Source: Chromera velia (taxonomy: Eukaryota; Sar; Chromeraceae). Taken from it: a DNA stretch of 17,599 nucleotides. The stretch covers positions 1 to 17,599 of the forward strand of contig JAHBMJ010002306.1 in assembly GCA_018398765.1 (NCBI GenBank), read 5' to 3'. Positions 1 through 8,202 of this stretch are shown here, one piece after another (within the stretch, counting starts at the first letter, position 1; every line of letters starts with the position of its first letter). The translations under genes were made by a program, and so were the position numbers. The notes under the pieces are model-generated. The model was given only the letters and a program-made list of their open reading frames with translations, was not told the DNA's origin and did no database searches.

Positions 1-8
1 CGTACACA

Positions 9-10
<2 letters not shown>

Positions 11-45
<35 letters not shown>

Positions 46-57
46 GGAGAGAGAGAC
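11..57. repeat. Compound (CA)n-(GA)n microsatellite
   Basis: An uninterrupted CA run (11-42) passes directly into a GA-rich run. It lies in the intron downstream of the last visible WD40 exon. The rest of 58-331 is purine-rich at first and shows no gene. Confidence 0.95.
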
Positions 58-331
58 AGAAACAGAGACAGAGACACCGACAGAGAAAAAGGAGCAAAGA
101 AAGAATCAGAACAGTGAGAGAGAAAAGGGGACGCTCATTGGAAAAGGAGAAGAAGTCAGCAAAGTAGAAATGCGAAAAAAAAAGAAAATGAACACTGCTC
201 TCTCTTGCTGCGTTGTCAGCTACTGAAGGGGCTCCTTTCACTTAATTGCGTCAGTGCAAAGCCTGACCACGCACACAGTTTGAGCTTTCTCATCGCAGAC
301 TCACTGATCAAAAACACGCAAACTGACTGAC

Positions 332-385
332 GATCTCAGTGCATCCGGACTCATGTCCTCCAATGTCTTCAATCTTCTTCATCGT
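332..385 (-). CDS. WD40 gene exon, last one inside the window
   Basis: 18 codons, phase 0 at both ends. The acceptor is CTACTGAATGCAG and the donor GTCAGT. It encodes TMKKIEDIGGHESGCTEI, the GH half of another blade. I see no further exon in 1-331, so the gene continues beyond the left edge. Confidence 0.78.
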
Positions 386-3300
386 CTGCATTCAGTAGAT
401 GAATTATTGGAAGAAGAACAGACAGGATTTGAAAAAGAAAATAAGAAGTGAGGAGAGGGACCAAGGCACATCAACGCACTAGATCATAAGTACGTAGGCC
501 AGTCTTATGCTTAATTCTTCCAGAACGAGCAAGAGGCCGTATGATTTTCAAAACACGAGAAAACACCATTACAACGAGAGTCGTGCAGCACGTAAACGCA
601 CCTGCACATCCCAAATCTTCATGCGTGCGTCTTCTCCGCACGTCGCCACTCTCTGCGGGTCGGGGAGGCTGATCACCTGCACATGGGGAATGGAAAAGAT
701 GCCAAGGAGTGATCATTCTGATGCGAGATCTGTGAACTGTCGAGAAAGAAGCAGCTGTGTGAAGGACGACTGATCAAGACTCTTCGGGGAGCGTGTGTCT
801 GGATGAAGAAAGACGTGCTAATCAATGGACTGTGTATTGAATGTGAAAAAGCCACGTAATGTCAATATTCAGGTTCGAAAGTTCACTTCCTCTCCTCTCT
901 TACTATGCTGTGCGCTACTCAGCTTCGTTCCGTCTCACTCATGCCCTTAATTTCGGATCGTCTCCACTCACACTCACGTACTCACTCACTCACTCACTCA
1001 CTCACTCACTGACAGACCCCCGTGACGGCGTCGGAGTGTCCCTGTATCCACTTCACGTACTTTGAGTTGCCCGTCTGCAGCAGGGGCATGCATGAAATTT
1101 AGGGAAAAGAGGGCGCTTGAAATCGGCTCATCCACAAACAAAATAGAACGGGTTCAGAGGAGGGACGGAAAATCATGCACTTCACTTGTGGAAGCCGAAG
1201 GCGAGTTGTTTGTCATCCAGCCAAACTGGAGGTATGCACATTGGTGCCAAGAAACTGATTCCCGCTTTTTCCTTCCATCTTCAAGCCGGCACTTCGCCCC
1301 AACGATTCCAGATAACAGATGGACTCCTCCAGCTATTTCACTAGACTACTCTGGTGTACCTGCCGCACTCTCTCTCGGACGGCGTCCTGCATGCCTCAAG
1401 GGCACAAATGAGAACCGTGCGTGCGTGCGTACCTTCGCGTGCACCTGCGAGAGTTTTCCCGAGACAGAGCCGACAAGAATGAAGAGCTCGGGTGAGACAG
1501 AGCTCATCGCATCCCCCAAAGCGCTGAGGGTTTTCTGAGCGTCTGTCGCGTCTGCGTTGCCCTCCCCTGCCACTGAGAGCCAGGCAGGGGCAGTGGTCAT
1601 CTGGGTGACCAGCTTCGTCAGCTCTTTCTCGGGGGGGGGTTTGGGCTGCAGTGGAACAAAAGGATGACAAGTCAAAATTTTGGCATTCTGAAGAACCAAT
1701 GTATTTATTCGGTCATGAACTTGACGGAGGGCGGCAAAGCAAGTGAATCGAGAGGAATTAAGCGGGTGCATGGAAGAATTGAGAATGTTAGTTAACCAAC
1801 AGGGAAGGAAGGACAAATGAGCCGGGGGATTTCCTGAACAGTGAGTGAGTGGGTGGTGGAAGACATACCTTTTGAAAGAAAAGAGCGGCTGTCAGATCTG
1901 CACAGAGAGAGAGAGAGAGAGAGAGAGAGGCAACCATCGATTTGGGCATTCAGCACGAAAAAGGAAATATTATAGAAAAAAAACAGAAGCGCAAAATATA
2001 GGCCTGTCACACCAGACAGAGGGTGACAGAGGAGGTATTCCGTTCATCTGCCGGCTCTCCCCTGGGCAATGCGCCTTCTTCTTCACAAGGAGGCTTGCGT
2101 CCACTTCTCCAGCTGAGGGCAAAATGCGTGAGGTAAAACAAGACAAGTCATCAGAGAAAGAGAGCTTGAAGATTCTTGTGCGACCACGCAGACACATGCA
2201 CACACACACACCCACACGCACACACGCGCGCGCGCGCGCACGAACTTGGATACATGCGCACCCTTGAACGCGTAGGAGGGGGAACGGGAGAGAGAGAGAA
2301 AGAGAGAGATAGAGACAGAGAGAATCTGTGTGAGTTTTCTTTCTCATCGGAGACACTTGTTTGTCCACCTTCCTTCCTTTCTTCTTTCCTTGTACAGAGA
2401 GAGATGCAACCCAAGAGACAGACCTTCAAGGAAAGGAAGCCCAGGATCGTGGGCCCCTGCGCATTTCAGAGACTGCACGCGAAGTGATTGTACAGAGGGG
2501 GGGGGGGGCAGATGGAAAGATGTGGTGGAGGCTTTGTCTTTACCAGCTCTCAATTCACCGTCCCAGTTATCCATCGATTTCATTGCAAAGGCATCTTGTC
2601 TCTTTCTTTCTCAATCCTTTTATTTTCTTGTCAAATCCACTATAGAGAGATTATGAGAGGCTCGTTTGATGGGTGAGTGTAAGCATCAGCGCATTTATGC
2701 TCTTTACACCCCCCTTGTTTCTTCTCTTCAAGTTCACATCCGTCCTGCTGGACCTGTACTCTGCACAGATCCGGTGTGCTTCGATTAGAATTTAATTGCA
2801 CATACAATCTGTCATAAGCAAGATATACCCATGTACCAAACTTTTGTGCCCCCCGCACGCTGACTGACCTTCACATCCACAATCCTCAGCTTTCCGTCCC
2901 CGCAAGCGATTCCCAGCAGTTCCGTCTTGGGCCCGGGAAAGAGCATTTTGGGATCTAGTTTCTCCTCCGCAGGGTTTGCAGCCCCGGCAGGCCCCCCTGG
3001 CGACCCCCCCGGAGAGGCACCTCCATCATCCCCTGCATGCATGCATGCGATTGTGCGAACATAGTCCAGAGTGTAGACAGAATTAAGAGGATCAATGAAT
3101 GCATTTTCTGTAGGAAGCTGGAAAGACAATCTGACTGTTTTCTGTAAATTCGACTGATGCCGCCCACAAATTTCGCAACAAAAATGAAATCGGTTAATCT
3201 GTCAAAGAAAAATACTTGCAGTGGATCGTCGAACAGAACGGGGGAAAAAAGGACCAAGGGAAAATCTACTGTCTCTCTCTGCATGCTCGTTTTGCTGCTC

Positions 3301-5943
3301 AGGACTCACCCCCAGTCTCCGCATACTTCACAGGTATAGTCGGCCAAATTGCCACGAAGTTTGCGGGACAGGAAATGTTCAGGAGAGCCAAACAGGAACC
3401 AGACTGCACAGCCGGGCAGGATAGAAGAGTCCAGAAGAGACATGCAAATCTTGAGCAAGAATTTTGAATCGCCCGAATGAGCGAGTAAAGAGAAGCACTA
3501 CAACTGAGCAGCCTCTGCCGCAACCAAGGTGTGAGCTTCCCAAGTCAACGGACCGACAGACGCCACAGAGCAGAACAAGCGCGCTTCTTCACCGAAGTCT
3601 CCAAAGCTGCTTTTCCCCTTTCCGCCCCCTCGACGATTCTATTGAGAGACACACGCCATTGGGGCAAATTGGGCTCTGTGATCTCTTTTGAACCGCTCTC
3701 ACAAGGTGGTCAGACACACCTTCCAAAAACATCATCTTATCTGTCCACCTCTTCGACGGATTCGCAAACGAAAGATTGCGAATGGAAAAAAAGGTATCGA
3801 TAGAATTCGTCTACCGAAAAAGAATAATGAACCTACGTCTCTGTGCCAAAGCCGCACGGTGCCGTCAATGGACGCAGACGCGAATCCCTGCTTCTTCCCT
3901 GCACATGTGGGTCCACGCAAGCACAAGGGGAGGCATACAGATGGATGCCCGCCACCCTAGATACATCAGTCAATCAAATAACCATCCATCCAGGGTGCAT
4001 AGTGATTGTCTGATGAATGCATTGCCTTCCCTTCTTCGAAAGAGATTCTAAGCAAAGCAAAGCAAAAAAATGGAACAAACAGGCAGAGGAAAAAACAGAA
4101 TCATGGAAAAAGACGAAGGCAGCAGCGAAGCCGAAATGTATTGAAATCGATTGCTCGCCCTAAAAATGACCTGTTGACACACGAACGCACGCACGCGCAC
4201 ACGCACATGCACGCACACACACACGCGCGCGCGCACACACACACACACACACGCACACACACACAGAGGGAGAGAGAGAGAAAACAAAAAAGAAAGCGAA
4301 AGAGAAAGAGCAAGAGAGATAGCGAGTAAGAAGCAACGGGGGTGGGAAAGAGAAGAGCACAAAGACAACACACGAAAAATTCAGAGGAAACGAACCATCA
4401 GATATAACCTGGATATTCGTGATTCTCCCCGTGTGTCCAATGTATTCGCGTATGAAGTCTCCAAACTGCAGAGAAGAAAAAGAAGGGAGCAGACGCGATT
4501 GAAGTGAGATTGATGCCTGCCTCGTCTGGGATGAGGGTTCAGATTTCTCCACTGTCTTTCTGTCTCCTCATTTCCCCCTGTGTCCCCTCCCCGCGACTCC
4601 TTCCCAATCCTGCTCCCTTTTCTGCGTATGGGTGTGTGTGGGGTTATGTGTGTGTGCGTGGCTCCTTTCCATGCCCTCTTCTGTTTGGTCGTTTGGAACT
4701 ATGCACAAGACTCCGAAAGCGCACCCAACAGCTATTTGAACAAAGTCAAAACAATTTGCGAAGTGGGGGATCAGTTACTTGGTGTAAGTTAGCCTTTTAA
4801 CACGGGAGCACAAGCCGCAGTGCTCTTCAGACTTTTCCGTTTCAACGGTTCCGATCCAAAAGAGAAATCACAGACTATAGCCAAACAGTCTCATGTAACC
4901 TTTCTCTGTCTGCATGAAAACAGAAGAAAAGAGCGCAGTGCGTCTCTCTCTTTCTCTCTCTGTGTCTGTATCTGACCTCCGGGGTGAACTCCCCGATGCG
5001 TCCCTGGTTGTTCCCGCAGACGACGTGCATGCCTGACCCGACGTTGGGCCTCTTACCCGCGTCGTCCTTGCTGCTGTCTGCTGCCTCCCCCCCCTCTCCC
5101 GCAGCCCCCACCTGAGCCAGGGCGGCACCAGCCACTGCGTTGAGGCTGTTGGTGTTTTCCTTCTCCTTTTCTTCCTCTGCAGCGCTCTTGGGCGGGGCGG
5201 GAGGCTTTGGGGGGGGTGCTGTGAGTGCACAGGCAGTAAAGAAAGCGCGCATGCCTTCAGGCTGCATTGGCGCAGGAGGGGGGAGGGAGCGGGCGGCAGC
5301 CAGAAGAGATGAAGGGTTTGATGAATGTAGGGAGCAGAGGGACAAAAAAATCGGGAGAGGGAGCTGGCAAAGACAGAGGGCACAGAGGCCCCAAGAGCGC
5401 AAGTGTGAAAAGGAAAACCGAAACAGGCAGGTACAAAGTGAGAACAGAAGCAGGACAGAAAAGCGATAGGAGAGGAAGAGGGTGTGATATCTTCGACTGG
5501 AGGTTGGAAGAGGAGACGGAGGATAAAGTTGCGAATACCGCACAAGTTTAGGCATGCAGCGATGCTGGGTCATGGAGAGAAACCCAAATAAAGAGTACAG
5601 TCAGGAAGATACCACTCGAACACTGTTAGGTTGACGGGATTTCATCTGAAGTTGTGAAAAGGGACTATTTATATACATGTTCACAAAATTGACTGACCTT
5701 TCCGCAGCTGTCTGGGAACCCCAACTCGACCTTCCGAGACGTTTTGTCGTCTAAGTCCCATGTTCTCAGGTGTCCATCAGTAGACAGAGTGAAGAGCTGG
5801 TTGCATCCTTCGTGGCATCTGGAGGTGCAGAAAAGAAGCGGCTTTTTGTGACCTGCAAGCCGCAGCTTCCAGGTTTTTGTCTGCAACATCGAATTCCCGT
5901 TGAGTGTTGTGCAACACACAGAAGCGCAGGTGCTCTGAAGTTG
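332..5943 (-). CDS. WD40 beta-propeller protein, multi-exon, partial (3' end beyond the left edge)
   Basis: Ten exons read on the minus strand: 5943-5698, 5261-4977, 4465-4396, 3898-3837, 3403-3310, 3107-2869, 1645-1433, 1074-1018, 676-602 and 385-332. Every junction has GT..AG borders and all phases agree, giving about 465 codons without a stop. WD blade signatures are DGHLRTWDLDD, YIGHTGRITNIQ with SIDGTVRLWHRD, GDGKLRIVDVK, IQGHSDAVTG with EDARMKIWDVQ, and IGGHESGCTEI. At least six blades are visible, and the last exon stops mid-blade. Two blades carry low-complexity inserts (Pro/Ala/Glu-rich in exon 2, Gly/Pro-rich in exon 6), probably exposed loops. WD40 propellers are protein-binding scaffolds; no family-specific motif let me name the orthologue, so function is unknown. 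There is no signal peptide or membrane segment. The true start codon is uncertain. Confidence 0.85.
602..676 (-). CDS. WD40 gene exon
   Basis: 25 codons, phase 0 at both ends. The acceptor is CCCATGTGCAG and the donor GTGCGT. It encodes PQRVATCGEDARMKIWDVQ, a textbook terminal WD strand pair. Confidence 0.87.
981..1010. repeat. (CTCA)n tetranucleotide microsatellite at a splice donor
   Basis: About seven and a half perfect copies of a four-base unit. On the transcribed (minus) strand this is a GTGA array beginning a few bases inside the intron, downstream of the donor at 1017. Confidence 0.95.
1018..1074 (-). CDS. WD40 gene micro-exon
   Basis: 19 codons, phase 0 at both ends. The acceptor is CCCCTGCTGCAG and the donor GTCTGT. 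It encodes SKYVKWIQGHSDAVTG, the GH start of a blade completed by the next exon. The downstream intron opens with a GTGA tetranucleotide array. Confidence 0.83.
1433..1645 (-). CDS. WD40 gene exon
   Basis: 71 codons, phase 0 at both ends. The acceptor is GTTCCACTGCAG and the donor GTACGC. It starts with a Lys/Pro-rich segment encoded by a homopolymeric C run (plus-strand G run at 1631-1639), where an indel would break the frame. It ends with LFILVGSVSGKLSQVHAK, a WD-type strand pair. Confidence 0.78.
1903..1929. repeat. (GA)n microsatellite
   Basis: A simple GA run in the 1.2-kb WD40 intron (1646-2868). No exon was identified between 1646 and 2868; the interval otherwise holds further simple repeats and a G run near 2499-2508. 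Confidence 0.93.
2191..2325. repeat. (CA)n/(CG)n followed by (GA)n compound microsatellite
   Basis: A CA/CG alternating tract at about 2197-2242 is followed by a GA-rich tract at about 2287-2325. This is the same arrangement as at 11-57 and 4185-4322. It is intronic. Confidence 0.92.
2869..3107 (-). CDS. WD40 gene exon with Gly/Pro-rich insert
   Basis: Two bases plus 79 codons. The acceptor CTTCCTACAG restores the phase left by the preceding exon; the donor is GTCAGT. VYTLDYVRTIACMHAG and LLGIACGDGKLRIVDVK form one blade, separated by a Gly/Pro/Ala-rich loop. A GCAT tetranucleotide run near 3037-3051 lies within the coding sequence. Confidence 0.8.
3310..3403 (-). CDS. WD40 gene exon
   Basis: 31 codons plus one base. 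The acceptor GGCTGTGCAG follows a pyrimidine-rich stretch. The donor is GTGAGT, the only metazoan-like one in the gene. It encodes ALLNISCPANFVAIWPTIPV, consistent with a divergent blade strand and loop. Confidence 0.75.
3837..3898 (-). CDS. WD40 gene exon, 3' half of a blade
   Basis: Two bases plus 20 codons. The acceptor is ACATGTGCAG and the donor GTAGGT. It encodes KKQGFASASIDGTVRLWHRD, a classic terminal strand pair with LW in the WD position, completing the GHTGRI blade. Confidence 0.88.
4185..4322. repeat. Long alternating purine-pyrimidine tract plus (GA)n
   Basis: Bases 4185-4265 alternate purine and pyrimidine without interruption for 81 bases (CA, CG and one TG steps). A GA-rich tract then runs to about 4322. 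It lies in the WD40 intron 3899-4395. Confidence 0.93.
4396..4465 (-). CDS. WD40 gene exon, 5' half of a blade
   Basis: 23 codons plus one base. The acceptor TTCTTCTCTGCAG is strong and the donor is GTTCGT. It encodes YIGHTGRITNIQVISD, the GH end of a WD repeat. The split Gly codon is completed by the next exon. Confidence 0.85.
4977..5261 (-). CDS. WD40 gene exon with Pro/Ala/Glu-rich insert
   Basis: 95 codons, phase 0 at both ends. The acceptor CAATGCAG follows a long C/T tract; the donor is GTCAGA. PEGMRAFFTACALTA and GMHVVCGNNQGRIGEF look like strands of one blade, separated by about 55 low-complexity residues (PPPKPPAPPK, EEEKEKEN and an Ala/Gly stretch). The insert probably forms a disordered loop. 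Confidence 0.8.
5698..5943 (-). CDS. WD40 gene exon, first confident blade
   Basis: 82 codons, phase 0 at both ends. The acceptor is TTTCTTTTCTACAG and the donor GTCAGT. It carries AGHKKPLLF followed by LFTLSTDGHLRTWDLDD, a full WD blade. An internal ATG (NSMLQTK) is an alternative start if the upstream exons are false. Confidence 0.82.
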
Positions 5944-6016
5944 CTGTAGAAAAGAAACAAACCGAAAAGACAAGCACAAGGCAATGAAAGGGAAGAGAGG
6001 GCAAAACCTTCCTGAC

Positions 6017-6070
6017 AGCCTCACTTGAAGCACCTCCCAAGGAGTATTTGAATGGTGCGGCTTCTTTCAA
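6017..6070 (-). CDS. Candidate second coding exon of the WD40 gene
   Basis: Eighteen codons, ending GGASSEA, precede a GTCAGG donor in phase 0, matching the phase of the exon at 5943. The frame is closed upstream by TGA and lacks an ATG, so an upstream splice is required. The only available acceptor is a weak AAAG. Low confidence. Confidence 0.3.
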
Positions 6071-6182
6071 CTTTCAAGGTCAAAGGCGTGCGTCGCGGCA
6101 GAATTAAGAGCGCGTGTCCAGTCACAAAATTTTTACAAAGTCAATTCATTCAGCGAATGCATGCCGCGGACCGCGCGCAGAC

Positions 6183-6236
6183 TTTCTTCGTCATTTCATG
6201 CAGTTCAGTAAGACGCAGAATGACGTACGCTGTCAT
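6183..6236 (-). CDS. Candidate first coding exon of the WD40 gene
   Basis: An ATG at 6236 opens 18 codons (MTAYVILRLTELHEMTKK) ending at a GTCTGC donor, phase 0. This would join in frame to the candidate exon at 6070-6017. The only support is position, phase and a donor matching the GTNNG pattern of the other exons. A GTAAGC donor near 6288 could instead mark a 5' untranslated exon. Confidence 0.25.
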
Positions 6237-6378
6237 AAGCTTGCCGGACTCCTTTTCTCCAGAATCCTACCAGGCAGACGTGTGCTTACCTAGGTGCTGA
6301 CGTTCACCGTGTTCTGGTTCTCTTTGAGTCTCCCGTAAGAAGATTGTCTGCCGTGATTCGAGCTCCCAGTTTTTGAAA
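6237..6378. promoter_or_regulatory. Candidate divergent promoter region
   Basis: A short interval between the probable 5' end of the minus-strand WD40 gene and the plus-strand start at 6379. No TATA box or other defined element was recognised. The call rests only on divergent gene arrangement. A GTAAGC donor-like site on the minus strand near 6288 suggests a 5' untranslated exon may occupy part of it. Confidence 0.3.
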
Positions 6379-6777
6379 ATGTTTTCCAGTCAAAAAATTT
6401 TCTACAAGCGTCTCCAGGAGTGGGAGACTTCCTTCGTCTCCTCTCTCCACTCACAGATTAAAATGATTGGCAAGGTTTTGGAGGTCGAAAAGACCGATGA
6501 AAGCTATGAGGCTGCTGCTGCCGTGGCTGCGGATAGCACTGTCACCTCGCTGTTGCCAGATGACGCTGCCGTCCTCGATGGACTTGAAAGGTCCAGCAGC
6601 GACTTCATGAAAATGCTGCGGGGGGAGTTTTCCAGTGTCGTTGGACGGTTTATGAAGATAGACCTGGGCGCTTTGTTTGCGGCAGGTATCGGGGAAGTGA
6701 TCAGATCCTTCCGGGCGGTTGACGAGCAGACACTGCAGAACGAGTTGATGAAGTTCATCTGTTCTGACCTACTCTTA
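6379..6777 (+). CDS. 5' exon of the ankyrin-repeat gene (N-terminal region of unknown function)
   Basis: An ATG at 6379 opens 133 codons of even, mixed composition, including QKIFYKRLQEWETSFVSSLH and FMKIDLGALFAAGIGEVIRS. It looks helical and soluble, with no signal peptide or membrane segment, and I do not recognise a domain. Read without splicing it ends at TGA 6805-6807 (142 codons). A GTTCGT donor at 6778, identical to one in the neighbouring WD40 gene, would join it in phase 0 to the ankyrin exon opening at 8203. The alternative is a stand-alone 142-residue hypothetical protein. This segment has no internal stop, unlike the ankyrin body. Confidence 0.55.
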
Positions 6778-7335
6778 GTTCGTTTAACCAGGAAGAAAGC
6801 CAGATGAATGTATATGTATAAATGTATATATATTTGGGTTTGTATAAGTTGACTAAGATATCGAAAGGAAGACAAAGGGAAAGTAGAGAATATAGAGATG
6901 TATAATAGGGAATTAGCAGAGAAGAAATGATACTTAGCGTTGGGTCTTTATTAGACCGTAGCAGATCTTGTTGGTCTCGATATTTGGACAGGGCTTCGCC
7001 GCCTGGGAGGTTCTTGTACTCTAGGAAGGCGTTTCTGATAGGACGCTTTAGTTAGCCCTCTAGGAGTATTTATGGACGTTACAGGTCGTAACTATGTTAG
7101 CAGAAGGGACAAGAGACTGTGAGAGTCTCCTCTCTGGTATGTTCTAAGTGGAATGCTTTAAGGTAAGATATTTTCTTAAAGGTTGGTTGGAAGGTTTATG
7201 AAAGAAGATTTTAGAATTCTGATTGGTAGGACGTGACTTTTCTGGTCTGTTGATTCTTATCGAAACTTCTCATGATTATGAAAATATTCCGCATGACAAG
7301 TCTTTCGGAAAGTCTTTCACGCAGTGATACAGGCC

Positions 7336-7659
7336 TACCCCCCTGACACTTAAGGCTACTTAAAATTTTGTGCCGCTCAAAAATCCATTTTTGAAAGGCC
7401 GCGCCGCAGGCGTGGCCTATGTTTTGAAAAGCTGTGCCGCAAGCATAGCCTATGTCATATACGGCCTAGGTCTTAAAACATATACGGGGCCACGCGGTGC
7501 TCCGAGTCCGTAAAGGCAGCGCATTGTGTCGCGCGTAAAATAAATTTTGGTAGCACAAAATGGTACCGCCACTCAAAAATCCTAAGCTAAAATTAAGTGC
7601 CGCTCAAAAATCTAATCTTAAAAAATGTTTTTAAGAGCAGCTTGGAGTGTTGGGGGGTG
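7336..7659. mobile_element. Non-autonomous TIR element (hAT-like MITE)
   Basis: The left end TACCCCCCTGACACT and the reverse complement of the right end (CACCCCCCAACACT) form imperfect terminal inverted repeats. Similarity extends inward for roughly 30 bases. The 8-bp sequence TACAGGCC sits immediately outside both ends (7328-7335 and 7660-7667), the target-site length known for hAT elements. The 324-bp interior has no coding capacity. It contains repeated GTGCCGCTCAAAAATC (7370 and 7597) and a diverged 24-bp duplication. A third TACAGGCC at 7680-7687 weakens the target-site argument. Confidence 0.55.
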
Positions 7660-7710
7660 TACAGGCCATCATGCAGGGATACAGGCCGTCATAAAGTTTT
7701 TTATATAGCT

Positions 7711-8041
7711 GGAAGTCTTTTATTACGAAGTCTTTCATAGGGGGAAGTCTTTCATCACAAAGTCTTTCACAAGAGGAAGTCTTTCGTGACAAAGTCTTTC
7801 ATGAGAGGAAATTTTTCATCATGAAGTCTTTCATAAGAGAAAGTCTTTTATCACGAAGTCTTTTATGAAAGGAAGTCTTTCATCATAAAGTTTTTCACAA
7901 GAGGAAGTCTTTCGTCCCATATTCTTTCACAAGAGGAAGTCATTCGTCCCAAAGTTTTTCAGAAGAGGAAGTCTTTCATCATAAAGTCTTTCATAGAGGA
8001 AGTCTTTCATCACAAAGTCTTTCATAAAAGGAAGTCTTTTG
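7711..8041. repeat. 32-bp minisatellite, about ten units
   Basis: The units start with GGAAGTCTTTCAT at a spacing of about 32-33 bases. Each is a dimer of a 16-base half-unit built on AAGTCTTTC. Units differ by scattered substitutions. One related unit lies at 7301-7320, beyond the MITE-like element, so the element appears to have split the array or its host repeat. Confidence 0.9.
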
Positions 8042-8069
8042 GATGATAATATATGATTTAGAAAGCAGG

Positions 8070-8143
8070 TAGATGAGAATTAAACCCGCGCTCGAGACCT
8101 TTTGATTGTTAATCGTACGTACTAACCACTATGTCATGAATGC
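8070..8143 (-). other. Degenerate tRNA-like sequence (SINE head or tRNA relic)
   Basis: The minus strand has a good A-box match, TGACATAGTGG (8136-8126), followed by TTAG. About 40 bases on is a B-box-like GGTTTAATTC (8086-8077), the normal tRNA spacing. Between them GATTAACAATC resembles an anticodon arm with AAC in the anticodon position. Acceptor and T stems do not pair, so it is not a functional tRNA. The minisatellite lies on its 3' side, which would suit a tRNA-derived SINE with a repeat body. Confidence 0.45.
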
Positions 8144-8202
8144 TAGGGCCGCTTGCCCATTTAACTACTTCTTAGTCTGTTTGACCCTTTTGTATTTTAT
8201 AG

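Larger units (their letters stand above)
6778..8202 (+). other. Proposed 1.4-kb intron carrying nested repeats
   Basis: Bounded by GTTCGT and TTTTGTATTTTATAG. The flanking exons share phase 0. The first 500 bases are AT-rich with no gene, the middle holds a MITE-like element and a minisatellite, and the end holds a tRNA-like sequence. If the two coding segments are not one gene, this is intergenic. Confidence 0.5.

Noticed and set aside
1062-1538. 158-codon plus-strand open frame
   Set aside because: It spans the antisense of two WD40 exons plus an intron, and has no recognisable domain.
3310-3360. Zinc-finger-like TCEVCG in an alternative frame
   Set aside because: That frame hits a stop at the splice donor and does not fit the phase of neighbouring exons; the WD40 frame does.
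4006-4371. Overlapping open frames rich in Thr/His/Arg or Val/Cys
   Set aside because: They are translations of the CA/GA microsatellite in both directions. The interval is an intron of the WD40 gene, with no coding signal.
5140-5469. Plus-strand Gly/Arg/Lys-rich open frame
   Set aside because: It is the antisense shadow of the Pro/Ala-rich WD40 exon and its adjoining pyrimidine tract.
6052-6300. Plus-strand open frame upstream of the ankyrin gene
   Set aside because: It lies opposite the probable 5' exons of the WD40 gene and has no domain or splice continuity with 6379.
7711-8041. Regular 32-bp repeats resembling a CRISPR array
   Set aside because: The units are contiguous with no unique spacers, they vary among themselves, and the setting is a eukaryotic intron. 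It is a minisatellite.
8070-8143. Functional tRNA-Val(AAC) gene
   Set aside because: The A box is good, but acceptor and T stems do not pair and the B box is degenerate.
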